This document shows positions 23,796 to 33,961 of a DNA stretch of 64,000 bases, piece by piece. The notes under the pieces were generated by a model. It saw nothing but the letters and a program-made list of their open reading frames with translations, was not told the DNA's origin and made no database searches. Made by a program: the position numbers and the translations under genes. This stretch comes from Gnetum montanum (Eukaryota > Streptophyta > Gnetopsida > Gnetales > Gnetaceae). Every line of letters starts with the position of its first letter. Within the stretch, counting starts at the first letter, position 1. The DNA lies in contig MNCI01016243.1 of assembly GCA_015680685.1 (NCBI GenBank), positions 94,548-158,547 of the forward strand, read 5' to 3'.

Positions 23796-26700
23796 CTAAA
23801 CATCAGGATCAGGTGGATCTTTCTCCTCAAGTTCTCCTACACCATGAGTTTCCCCTCCATTGGGGCCACCTTCCTGGTCACTGTCATCACCATGAATTTG
23901 TAAAATGAAAAAGAAAATAATTAACTAATTAACTAATAGATAAGAAAGGAAGGTAACATTTCCTATGAAAAACAAATAAAAAGTTACAAGTTCAAATGAC
24001 TTACTATAGAGCATCCCCTGAGACCGAACTCTAGCCAATGAAGGATTTCTTCTTTAAGGACACTTGTCCAGTCGGTTCCATCTAAGCCTAGATCAATTTT
24101 GGCTAAGGCCTTCCCTTTGTCCACAACAGACCAAGTAGGATGTTTAAGAGGAAACTTGCCCATAGAAATCTCCACAGAAGCTGTGGTGATTACTCTCTTG
24201 GGAGATTCCATCTCTACAACAGTGTGCCTAGCAAAGGCATCAAATGAAGACCGTAGGCCTAAACCCTCTACAAACATCTCCAGTTGACATTTTTCTATGG
24301 ATATCTCCTTTAATGATTTTTTGTAATGGTACTTATGATTCTTCTCATCTTGGCCCCATTTCTACACATTAGAAGCAAAAGGTTTCCAATCCTGACGCTT
24401 GGGATTCAGCAAGTCAATTTGTGCCTTCTGCTCTGCTAGCTCCCGAGTCATAGTTAGTTGGCTGTTCAATAGATTCCAATATCTAGTATAAGTAACTTCA
24501 AAGGTTGGCCAAGAATGATCACCTATCAACCTAGCAGAGGCAAACTCATAGCGTGACTTAAAGTCATCTCATTATACTAATAGTTTAGCAATCTCTTTCT
24601 CCCTTGCCTGAATTCGCAACCATAACTTTTCGATGGAACGCCTACAGGTCCAAAGCAACTTGGCATTTTGCACAACACATTCTGCCACATCATCATAGAC
24701 CTATCATGGCACTTGCTCAATTTTTGATGGTAGTTCAGGTAGACTGTCAATACAAGTGGCCTCAGATGGATCCCTCTTCAGTTTAGCACCTATCAATATA
24801 AGGAGAATATACATTAGACATCAGACAATAGAAACAGATGTGAAAAGAAAAAGACTCAAAATGTTTAAAATGTATGTACCTATCTCAGGATGAGCTTGTT
24901 GGATGCGATCAACTACCTCATTGACAATACCAAGGACGAAATCCATTTTACTTGGCATTTCGATCCAAGTAAATGATTCATGTATGGGAGACGAACCAAC
25001 TTCGGTGGTCATTTCCATTGGAATCTTCATTGCAGGTATCCTTGAGCGAGCGTTAGGAGTCATCCTGGTTTCAGCATCTCTATCTTGTAGTGACAAAAAC
25101 ATAAAGTTAAAACTCTAAATAACAGAAATGAAACAACTCAAAACTCAAATAAACATAATAACAAGAACATACCGAAATCCCTCCCTTCTCCCAAATTTAG
25201 AGGAGTGCCAAAGTTTAACCTTCCTGCAAAGAAATCATCAAACATCTCGTCAGCTTTAGCCTGTTCAACAGCATGATCTTTTTCTATGGTGACTTCTGCT
25301 TCTTATTTTGTTTCTTCCATCATAGGAATGGGAATTTCTATGTTGTCATTACCTGCCTCTTCCTCCTCATCTTGGTTGGTTGGGACCTCTTCCTCCTCTA
25401 TGATCGGTGCTAACCCCTCTCTTCTTACTTCAGGAGTTGGCTCTGATGACATTCATAAGTTCATAAAATAAAAATAGAATAAAATAAAAATAATAATAAT
25501 GATAATAAAATAAGGATAAATGAATGAATCAGGCTTACTTACCCCATGTAGATATTTTAAATCGTATGCGTTTCACCTTTGGTTCATCTATAGCTGGAGC
25601 AACCTCTCTAGAGCGCTTAGGTCTTTGAACTCTAGATTTCGCCTTCCCAATTATCTCTTTGATTACTCGATCAACTCTCCTAGTAGTATAGGGCACACCA
25701 TCTAGCTCCGACCCTACGTTGTCATGCGTGTGAATTGAATGACCAGAGTATCCCCCCTTTGTAACAAAGACCGATTCATCAATCCCTTCAGGAGCATCTT
25801 GAGATTTGGTCACCTCAAACAAGTGGCGAATCCACGGGTGAGATATTTGGCCATGATACCTTAACACGTACTTGTTACCCACGTGAACTACTAGAAATTC
25901 AGCTAGTCAGTGTAGGTAACCGGTAAAGAATGCAAAGGTAAAATGGGACTATGCCTCAACATTTGAATGCAATCTCACTATCTCTCTGCAGAAACCTGAA
26001 AGTAAAAAGTGAGCCCAATTATAACACACCCCAGTCTCTAGAATCGTACGCATGATACACACAGATTCTACCCCAAAAGTCTTCTCTTGGGATAGGGATT
26101 TAAGAAACACTGGTGCTCTGAACAGTGGATACAGCTCATTTACTTCAGTTACTTTCAATTTTCCCTACATAGGGAATCCCTTAGCACCTTTAAGTATACC
26201 TAACCAGTCCTCCAGCTCACGAACCACATGGGCCTCTTTTTGTGCTCTATCCAAAGTCACTCCAGCCCCATCTGCTGGCACGTTAAAGAGGTCTAAAAAG
26301 AACTCCACCAACATATGGAAATTCACTCTAATTCCCTTGACATGAGTGCTATAGTAAGTAACAACCTCATTGAATGAATCAATGGTCGCAATCATCTCAG
26401 TCACGGAGACATTGGGACTTAAAGCAGTAAACAACTCCATGAGGCCAACATCGCTCAAGAAACCAATAATTTGTAGTGATGCCTCATCATGCAACCACCA
26501 TTGTGCATCTTCAATATCTCCAAAATTCATCGAAAAAGTACCCTCAGTGCACCCAGTCTCTATGGTGACCCCACTAGGGGTGATATCCACTGCATGCACA
26601 GGATAAAACCATGGAATCAATACAACCAATGTCGTAGCAAAACAAACAAATGTGAAGAGTCAAAAAATAATATTACTTATCATTGGAAAATGGATTAAGA

Positions 26701-27491
26701 TCATTAGAAGTCAAATCAGCATCACATGGGAAAACTGGCCCATTACAGGACCAATCCCCATGTAGCCACCCTCGAGCCTCACATTGTGCAAAAGCCTTAG
26801 AGTATCGTTTGTGAAAATGGACAATTTCGCCCTTGGTCTAGGCTAACACGGCACCACAGAGAGTGGGACCTACCATGAAAGCCTCTAAGGTAGTATGAGC
26901 TAATGCAATTCCATCATCACCTATGCATACTCATTCTTTATCAAATTGAAGCCTGCAAAGGAATAATGGTCAAAACATGAACAACCACTAGGCATTAAAG
27001 TAGAAATGATAAATTAGACAAGCTTACCTTTCTATCCTATACACTGTTCCAAGAGGATTCTGGAACAAGGTATGCACACGAGATGCTAAGAATAAGGTTC
27101 TATTGATATTGTGAGGGCTACATGATAATAAGTCCCGTATAGGTGTCAATGGATAGGTGGATCTACACCCTCCAGAGGGACCATCCCCAACCGTGGATAA
27201 TCCCTCATTGACATTGACCACGAAGGCCACTATACCATTTGAAGATCTTGGTAATATGGTCTCAAGGATGCTTCGTGCTAATTTTTCACTTAGGTGAGAC
27301 CATATCACCACACTGAATATTTGTAAGGTGAAGGCAAGGAATTCGGTGACATCCATTCTGAACCATACCCCATTTCGATTGATAGTCATATCAGGTACTG
27401 GTTCATCACAATCAATACGCCCGAACCATGCCAGAACTCCAACAAGGTCCAGCACAAGGAGGAAGGGTTTATGACATCTACACATATTCAA
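23796..27491 (-). pseudogene. Antisense multi-exon gene of element B (extra gene family)
   Basis: Exons read leftwards, approximate: 27480-27028 (donor AAAG|GTAAGC); 26952-26678; 26607-25543 (donor GGG|GTAAGT); 25452-25174 (donor TTCG|GTATGT); 25089-24880 (donor ATAG|GTACAT); 24789-24005 (donor CTATA|GTAAGT); about 23888-23796, stop 23798. Total about 3.1 kb, roughly 1,000 residues. Landmarks: IFSVVIWSHLSEKLARSI (exon 1), GDIEDAQWWLHDEA and YYSTHVKGIRVNFHMLVEFF (exon 3), basic RVQRPKRSREVAP, a highly acidic exon 4, MDFVLGIVNEVVDRIQ (exon 5) and a long, charged, coiled-coil-like exon 6. At least six stops. An upstream exon is likely, since 27480 is preceded by ATGTGTAG. The middle of exon 3 recalls the 'putative plant transposon protein' domain, but that is a guess. 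Function unknown. Confidence 0.78.
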
Positions 27492-27499
27492 GAACTAGG

Positions 27500-28720
27500 A
27501 TTAGTAAGCCATAAAAATAATATAGGTTTTATGTTGGGGCCAACACATGAAATTTTTTTTTTTAGGGTTCACACTCAGCGTGCAAACCCTACATGCTGAG
27601 TGTGCAGACCCTACACACTGGGAACATGACTGTGTATACCATGCACACTAGGAACATGAGCATCCAAACTCTACACGCTGGGCATTTTACCCCCTCTTGC
27701 ACACTAACATCTACACTAAAAGAATAGGCTAGCTCTCACACAAATTCTATGCACCAGAAATGAAAAAAGGGGAAATTGAATGCAAATGGATGAAAACAGT
27801 AAACAAACATACAAATTTTGATAGGGAACCAGATCCTATCAGTGAACTGATCTGGACCATGATGTCATCATAGGCTTGGGTAGGCATTGGATCATTGCCT
27901 CACTCTCCTTGGCAAAGGTCAAGTCTAGCTCCTTCCTCTCCAAGTCCCTCACCCACTTCCCCTTGCCCATGCCTTCACGTTGGGGTTTACAGACCTTCAC
28001 ACTAGGGTTTCCAAGCCTTCACACTGGGGTTTGCAGGAGGTCCACGGTCGGGTTTGTAGGCCTTCACACTGGGGTTTGAACCCCCCTACACATTGAAGGT
28101 TTCTTTGGAGTGTAGTTCACGCTGAACTCTTTCATCCGACTCATCGTGCTCTAATTGGTGCCGCCCTTGCTACCTCCTTCACACCGTATCTGCACCTTCC
28201 TCTACCCATATTACCCAATCTTCACCTCCTCATCGCTCTGCATCATGATGAGAAGTTCATGCTAAGAGGTTCACACTGAGAGGTTCACGCTGAGAGGTTC
28301 ACGTTGAGAGGTTCATGCTGAGAGGTTCATGTTGAGAGGTTCACGTTGAGAGGTTCATGCTGAGATGCTCATGTCGAGAGGTTCACGCTATCCCTCACTC
28401 AAGTTTGGGGTTTACGCCTGCTGCCATTCATTTCAAGTTAAGTTTATACATCCCCACGTTGCTTATGCCACCCCACCCTCTAGGAAATCAAAATTTTAAG
28501 TATTTTACTCCAAATAAAAATAAACACAATGATTAATTAAACAAAAATAAATATAAACAAACCTAGAGTAGATAGAAGAGTATGTAAACATGCACTAGGC
28601 TAAACATTACACATGCAAGACCTTGCCTAAACTAAGCACTTTGGTACATACTCTTCATCTCATAGTTTCACACCTAACAAGAATTACAAATTGTATAATC
28701 AACTAGAAACCATAAATGAA
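27500..28720 (-). promoter_or_regulatory. Upstream region of the element B antisense gene with LTR-like motifs
   Basis: Between 27565 and 27690 lie CACTCAGCGTGCAAACCC, CATGCTGAGTGTGCA and TGCACACTAGGAACATG, close to the U3 words of the B LTRs (CAGCGTGCATGCCC, TGCACACTAGAAACATG). 27970-28080 holds four copies of CCTTCACACTGGGGTTT. No ORF of note on either strand. By position it should carry the promoter and first exon of the antisense gene; I could not choose a TATA box. Confidence 0.5.
28264..28389. repeat. 14-bp tandem repeat, nine copies
   Basis: Unit GAGAGGTTCACGCT repeated head to tail at exactly 14-base steps; variants change C/T at two positions, and copy eight differs most. It lies upstream of the antisense gene. 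Confidence 0.9.
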
Positions 28721-28724
28721 CCAT

Positions 28725-28880
28725 GAATGGTCCAGTAAGGCCCTAAAATTCTGCAAATGGACCGGTAAGACCCTAAACTACCGTGAACGGCCCTATAAGG
28801 CCCTAAACTGCCACGAATGGCCCGGTAAGGCCCTAAACTACCACGAATGGTCTGGTAAGGCCCTAAAATGCCAAGTACAG
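28725..28880. repeat. Spacer repeat cluster 2 of element B: 30-bp tandem repeat
   Basis: Five copies start at about 28725, 28756, 28786, 28816 and 28846, with core AATGGCCCGGTAAGGCCC and then TAAACTACCACG. It contains the TAAACTA core of the other spacer clusters. On the minus strand the 30-base unit keeps an open frame encoding repeats of GSLGPYRAIR. It lies just before the RT block. Confidence 0.85.
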
Positions 28881-28975
28881 CCTTAAACCACCACGTGGCC
28901 AAGTGAGACAATGAACCAACTTTAGCATACTTCGAGCACATTTAAATATTTGAATTGGTGTCATAAAACAACTAG

Positions 28976-30657
28976 CAAACCCCCCTTGTTAACGTTACTT
29001 CCTGTGACTTGGCAGGGGCAAGCATAGATAATAAGAAACTATTTGCACCACTATTCATCAATGGATCATACGAACCCATCCAATGGGAGATGAACAGCAA
29101 GTCCATTGATTTAGACACATCGACTTATGAAAACTCCATGGCATTGATAGAGGAAACGATAGAACGCTTTCAGAGCATGACGAAATTGCTGGATATTGAA
29201 GCCAATAACATCATCGAAGATCCATTAACTGAAACCCCCATAACTATGCCAAGCAATGAAGTTAAGATACTGAAATTAAGTACTTTACTAGATCCACGAC
29301 TTTTAGCGAAAGTGTTAAAAAGAAACATCAAAGCATTCGCTTGGTCTTACACTGACATGCCTAGGCTAGACCCTCGAATAGTCCAACATAACATCATACT
29401 CGACTCGAAACTAAGACCAATGAAACAAAAGGCATGTAAGGTTAAGCCTGAGGTAGCATTTGCAGTTCGCAATGAGATCACCAAACTTTATTAAGCTGGT
29501 TTTATTTGGGATGTTCACTACGTTGACTGGGTATCCAACATGGTCATTGTCCCAAAGAAGAAAAAAAGCATTCGCCTATGCATTGACTTTCAGGACCTCA
29601 ACTTAGTGACCATAAAAGACGACTTCCCTCTACCTAGTATTGATCAACTAGTTGATTCAACAGCTGGGCATGCATTGTTATCCTTTATGGATGGCTTCTT
29701 AGGATATAACTAGATCTGGATTAACCCTAAACATCAACTCAGAACAACCTTCATGATAGCATGGGAAACGTTTTGTTATACAATGATGCCCTTTGGTTTA
29801 AAGAATGCTGGTGCTACATATCAACGAGCGATGACCTTCATCTTTAGTGATTACCTCCTTCACTCACTCAATGATTACGTAGATGATATAGTGTTAAATT
29901 GAAGACATAAGAGCAACACATACAAGGCTTGGACTTGGTACTTAAGCATTTTTTAAAATATGAGCTTAGAATGAATCCAAAAAAATGCATCTTTGGGGTC
30001 AAATTAGGAAAAATGCTTGGATTCATAGTTTCAGAAGTAGTTCGAGTAGACCCTAATAAGGTGAAGGCTATCACAAAATTGCAACCACCAAGAAACCTTA
30101 CCAAACTTCGAGGCCTACAAGGTAGATTATAGTTCATTAGGCGCTTTATAGAAAAAATGACCGATAAGTTGAGACCCATGAACCATTTTCTATGTAAGAG
30201 TGTGCATTTTCAATGGACCCAACAATGCTAGGAAGCTTTTGATAATATCAAAATGACACTGACTCAATTACCGACTGTTTACCCACCTCAGAATAATAGA
30301 CCCCTCTACATCTACCTTGCCACATCAGATTCATCAGTCATGTCTATGCTTTGCCAGAAACAAGATGATGGAACTGAAGTTCCTATTTACTACTTGAGCC
30401 ATGCATTAATAGCCCACGAACAACGTTACAATGACATGGAAAGATCATGCCTTGCCCTCACCTTTTCTTTAAATAAGTGATGACATTTTCTCTTCTGTAA
30501 CCAAGTAAATATCATCTTTAAAGACAATGTACTCAGAGCTATCACAAACAACATGTACGAATCAAGCAAGATAGCTCGATGGAAGGAAATGATTACTGAG
30601 TTTGACCTACATTACATAGCCGAATCATCCATCAAAGGTCAAGCTATAGTTAATTAG
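28976..30657 (+). pseudogene. pol: Element B reverse transcriptase and first RNase H
   Basis: The frame opens at 28976 with no ATG; CCTGTGACTTGGCAG just before GGGCAAGC resembles a splice acceptor. A connector with LKRNIKAFAWSYTDMP is followed by RT: MVIVPKKKKSIRLCIDFQDL, FPLPSIDQLVDSTAGHALLS, MPFGLKNAGATYQRAM and the active site YVDDIV at 29876-29893. A +1/-1 frame change occurs around 29900-29960, after which MNPKKCIFGVKLGKMLGFIV and the Ty3-type RNase H follow (LATSDSSVMSMLCQ, YYLSHALIAHEQRYNDMERSCLAL, to about 30500). RT copies the element RNA and RNase H removes the RNA strand. Stops at 29491-29493, 29710 and others. Typical Tat order. Confidence 0.9.
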
Positions 30658-31140
30658 ATGACCGCATCACCAACACAAGATCAAGCAACAATTAATCTAG
30701 AATTCCTAGATGAAAATGTAAGCACAATTGACATAGTGCCTAATAACTATGATGCGATATTAAACTTCGATGGAGCATCCACCTCATGGGGTGGAAGTGC
30801 TACTGCCATTATCACATATCCCTCCAGGGAGATCCAACCCTTCGCTTACTGATTTAACTTTCCTTGTACCAATAACACAGCAAAGTTTGAAGGTCTCCTC
30901 AGAGGCCTTATGGCAGCACAAGCTTCAAAAATCACACATCTCATAGTCAGAGGCGACTCACAGTTAATCATAAACCACGTCAAAGATGTTTAGGTGTGCA
31001 AAGCATCTCATCTACAACCCTACTGTGACTTGACGAAGTACTGGCTAAAATAGTTTAAAAATATAGAACTAGAAGATGTCCCTAGAAATGATAATACCAT
31101 CACAGATGCATTAGCCACTTTAGCTCTAAACATCTCACTG
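30658..31140 (+). pseudogene. pol: Element B second RNase H (Tat-lineage hallmark)
   Basis: After the Ty3 RNase H the frame continues with AILNFDGASTSWGGSA, NNTAKFEGLLRGLMAAQA, HLIVRGDSQLIINHVKDV and RNDNTITDALATLALN. The acidic residues in NFDGAS, KFEGLL, RGDSQL and ITDALA sit at the D-E-D-D positions of RNase H. An extra RNase H of this type between the Ty3 RNase H and integrase is a known feature of plant Tat-lineage Ty3/gypsy elements. Stops at about 30850 (PFAY*), 30991 and 31050. Confidence 0.88.
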
Positions 31141-32526
31141 GACATGTTTCATGCGTTTCCTAATTCCATCATAAGTTGCAACAAGCCCATAACTGATGCT
31201 CCCGATGAACTTCCCATAGCATCTGTTAGCGCAACACACGCCGTAGAGTGGTACGATGACATCAAAGAGTACCTTTTGCATGGTGAAAAACCTCAACATC
31301 TAATGAATGCACAGAAGGATGCAGTGTGAAAATGCTCTCAGTAGTATACACTAGTAGGAGATATGTTATGTCATAGATCCTATGATGGCATTTTACTGGT
31401 ATGCGTTAATAGCATTGATGGCCAAGGTGTTGTGGATCAAGTTCATGAGGGACTTTGCGGAGGACCCATAGCACCCAAAGAAATGGCAACCAAAATAAGA
31501 TGCTTGGGGTACTATTGGCCACATATGGAATATGACTATTTCTCCAAAGTCAAAACATGCGATACGTGTCAAAAGCATGGTAATCTTATACATGTTCCAC
31601 CCAATGAGTTGCATACGGCTCATCACATGGCCCTTCCAGAAATGGGGGTTAGGCATCATTGGACCAATAACTCCTCCATCTTCAGCGGGGCATAGCTTCA
31701 TCATAACCACGACTGAATACTTCATGAAATGGGTAGAAGCTATTCCTATTAGGAAAACCACATCGAAACAAGTATGCAACTTTATCCTCGAAAACATTGT
31801 GACTACTTTTGGCATCCCAATGACTATCATCGCTGACAACAGGCCACAATTTAGTAGTGTCGAAAAAAAATTCTGTGAAAGCCTAGGTATTAAACACTCA
31901 TTTTCATCACCTTACTATCCTCAAAGAAATGCACAAGAAGAATCCACAAATAAAACTATCATCATGGTGCTCAAGAAAATGCTTCATCAGAGCAAACGAA
32001 GATGGCACGAGCAGCTAGATTATGTGCTATGGACATATAGAACAATGCATAGGACATCCACAGGTAAAACACCATATAGTCTTGTTTATGGTTCAGATGT
32101 TGTTTTACCTCCGAAGTTGCAGGTACCATCCTTAAGGACCACACTATTTGGACTCCTTGATGAAGGTCAAAATAATGAGTTGCATACTATTGACCTCGAC
32201 TCGATGGAAGAAGAATGGTCACGAACACTAGATCAAATCAAGTGGTACCAAAAGCAACAATGACGACACCATCAGCATGAGATCCATAAGCACCCAATCA
32301 AAGAGAGGGACCTTATACTTAAGGCAGTTCGTGAACACACGGACAAGTTCTCAACCAATTGGGAAGGGCCTTACTTGATCACCAAAGCATACAGTAATGG
32401 AGCATTCAAACTAGTAGACATGGATGGAAATGAATTGGCCAATCCAACGAATCACATGTACCTAAACCATTCTATGTTTGATGATCTTAAGGTACATCTT
32501 CGTCCTGGCATCATGACAGTAAACTG
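31141..32526 (+). pseudogene. pol: Element B integrase
   Basis: An HHCC zinc-binding region is seen: VHEGLCGGPIAPKEM, then KTCDTCQKHG at 31549-31578. The frame shifts near 31620-31650. The core follows: GLGIIGPITPP (the first catalytic aspartate of the usual GxDxxGP is G here), IADNRPQFSSVEKKFCESLG (second aspartate kept) and AQEESTNKTI (glutamate kept). The C-terminal region continues through TGKTPYSLVYGSDVVLP, KFSTNWEGPYLITKAYSNGAFKL and a stop at 32524-32526. No chromodomain is visible. Integrase inserts the cDNA into the genome; this copy is inactive by frameshift, stops and the missing aspartate. Confidence 0.9.
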
Positions 32527-32817
32527 ATACCATAGACCCATCTTGGGTTATGACTCAAAACTAACACCTCAGATACGTCCTAGCTTTGTGATGGTAAATC
32601 GACACCACAGAGCTCTATTCGACATGATGTTAAATTGTCACACTCATTTACTAGAGTCCACTAAGACTATAAAGTAACTTGCCTCTTCATAGTCCTCCAC
32701 GCTTATAAAGTAGCATCACACCATCTGCTACGATGATAAAATGGCAACGTCCAACGGGTTATGACTATAAACTAACCCACGACAGTCCGCTAAGACTATA
32801 AACTAGCAAGAGCATCT
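32527..32817 (+). repeat. Spacer repeat cluster 3 of element B
   Basis: Loose copies of GNNATGACTATAAACTAAC between the integrase stop and the 3' region, for example TATGACTATAAACTAACCC and TAAGACTATAAACTAGCA near the right end. Unit length varies between about 30 and 50 bases. Confidence 0.7.
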
Positions 32818-33132
32818 ATGGCACATTCATCTGATGCTGTAATTCATGACATTTCTTCATCAACTCCTGCCGCATCATTCATCACATCAGCTTTGACAAC
32901 AATATTGTTGCTCATTTTGTTTGCCTTAAGTTACACATGGTGCCTCCATTTTCATCGGCCACAGTCATGTCTAAAGTGTTTGCTAACTCATTTTCTTATG
33001 CTTTTCTTGTCTTATTGGAGTTGTGTTTGCAGGATGAAACCCAGTGGTGCTCATACAAAGATACACCTCATCATGGTGACAAGGTTCCACATTGTTTCTG
33101 ACGCACACAACCAGGTTAATCAATCTATTTAA
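32818..33132 (+). CDS. Small hypothetical ORF with one membrane segment, 3' part of element B
   Basis: 104 codons from an ATG directly after the spacer repeats. Residues about 24-45 (ALTTILLLILFALSYTWCLH) form one strongly hydrophobic stretch that could span a membrane. I recognise no family. It lies where some plant Ty3/gypsy elements carry an extra ORF between integrase and the 3' LTR, but it may equally be chance; the frame is intact while every pol frame here is broken, which argues neither way at this length. Confidence 0.25.
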   Translation: MAHSSDAVIHDISSSTPAASFITSALTTILLLILFALSYTWCLHFHRPQSCLKCLLTHFLMLFLSYWSCVCRMKPSGAHTKIHLIMVTRFHIVSDAHNQVNQSI

Positions 33133-33143
33133 AAGTACATTTT

Positions 33144-33530
33144 TTGTCCCCAATACAACCTCCATTTCCCCAACACTCTCGTTCCCTTTCCTACCCAGTT
33201 ATAGTTCCCAAATACGCCAATACACCCCAAAACTTTAAGCACACTATTGCACACTATGACATTCTCAAGAAGTTGCAACACACAACATGGCACAAGAGCA
33301 CAAGTGCAAAATTGAAAGAAAGCTCTTTCCAAAAAAAAACACACAAAAAGGGGCAAAAGAAAAGGAAAAGATCAAAGAGCAAATGGAAAAATGAACCACA
33401 AGACCCTTGGAACTTCCCATACAAGCCCCAGGTGGGAAGGCAGTTGTCTTGGAAAGAAATACTGGTGTATCACACCATCATGTTTCACCTCACTACATGG
33501 TTTTGGCTGTCAGACAATGGGTTCCCTTAG
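33144..33530 (+). CDS. Hypothetical basic ORF, 3' part of element B
   Basis: 128 codons with a lysine-rich centre (HKKGQKKRKRSKSKWK). No family recognised. It ends inside a tandem duplication. The frame could be chance in the 3' untranslated region. Confidence 0.2.
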   Translation: MSPIQPPFPQHSRSLSYPVIVPKYANTPQNFKHTIAHYDILKKLQHTTWHKSTSAKLKESSFQKKTHKKGQKKRKRSKSKWKNEPQDPWNFPYKPQVGRQLSWKEILVYHTIMFHLTTWFWLSDNGFP

Positions 33531-33660
33531 ACACTCCATAAGGGTCTTGTTTCTCCAAAGAACACATCACCTCATCACGTGGCTTTGGTTGTAACAACGA
33601 GTTCTCTCAAACATTATACAAGAGTCTCGTTCCTCCAAAGGACGTATTCCTCATGCCTTG
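33490..33660 (+). repeat. Duplicated segment of about 82 bp before the element B 3' LTR
   Basis: CACTACATGGTTTTGGCTGT...GGTCTTGTTTCTCCAAAG (33491-33560) recurs as CATCACGTGGCTTTGGTTGT...AGTCTCGTTCCTCCAAAGG (33573-33642). Confidence 0.65.
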
Positions 33661-33948
33661 GTTCCAAGTTTGCCAAATATTGCCCATCGACAAGGAACAA
33701 CATGACTTGTTTGCACAAGATGAACACTCCTCTCCCACATCAGCACAATTCCTTGATCAATTCCCAATCCCACAGTTGCAAACATCTACCTATCCATCTC
33801 AAAACATTGTTTCCTACACCCATGTACTCTAAACATAGTGTGATGACATCTGGCCAAGTGCCAAAGGACAATGCTTGCTACCAATTTGCTTGTGGTGTTT
33901 TTTACTTCTTTGTCGACGCCTCTCTGGTCAATTCCTCCAAGTGTCAAC

Positions 33949-33957
33949 AAAGAGGAG
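33949..33957 (+). other. Polypurine tract of element B
   Basis: AAAGAGGAG lies a few bases before the 3' LTR start at 33962, where plus-strand DNA synthesis is primed in LTR retrotransposons. Confidence 0.6.
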
Positions 33958-33961
33958 CCAA

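Noticed and set aside
26165-26629. Assignment of the extra gene to the plant mobile domain family
   Set aside because: The characteristic tryptophan and LPFGE-type motifs are not visible; only a loose pattern resemblance to transposon-associated plant proteins remains.
28264-28389. CRISPR-like array
   Set aside because: Units are contiguous 14-mers without spacers, in a plant retrotransposon.
31393-31839. 148-codon minus-strand ORF
   Set aside because: Shadow of the integrase coding frame on the plus strand.
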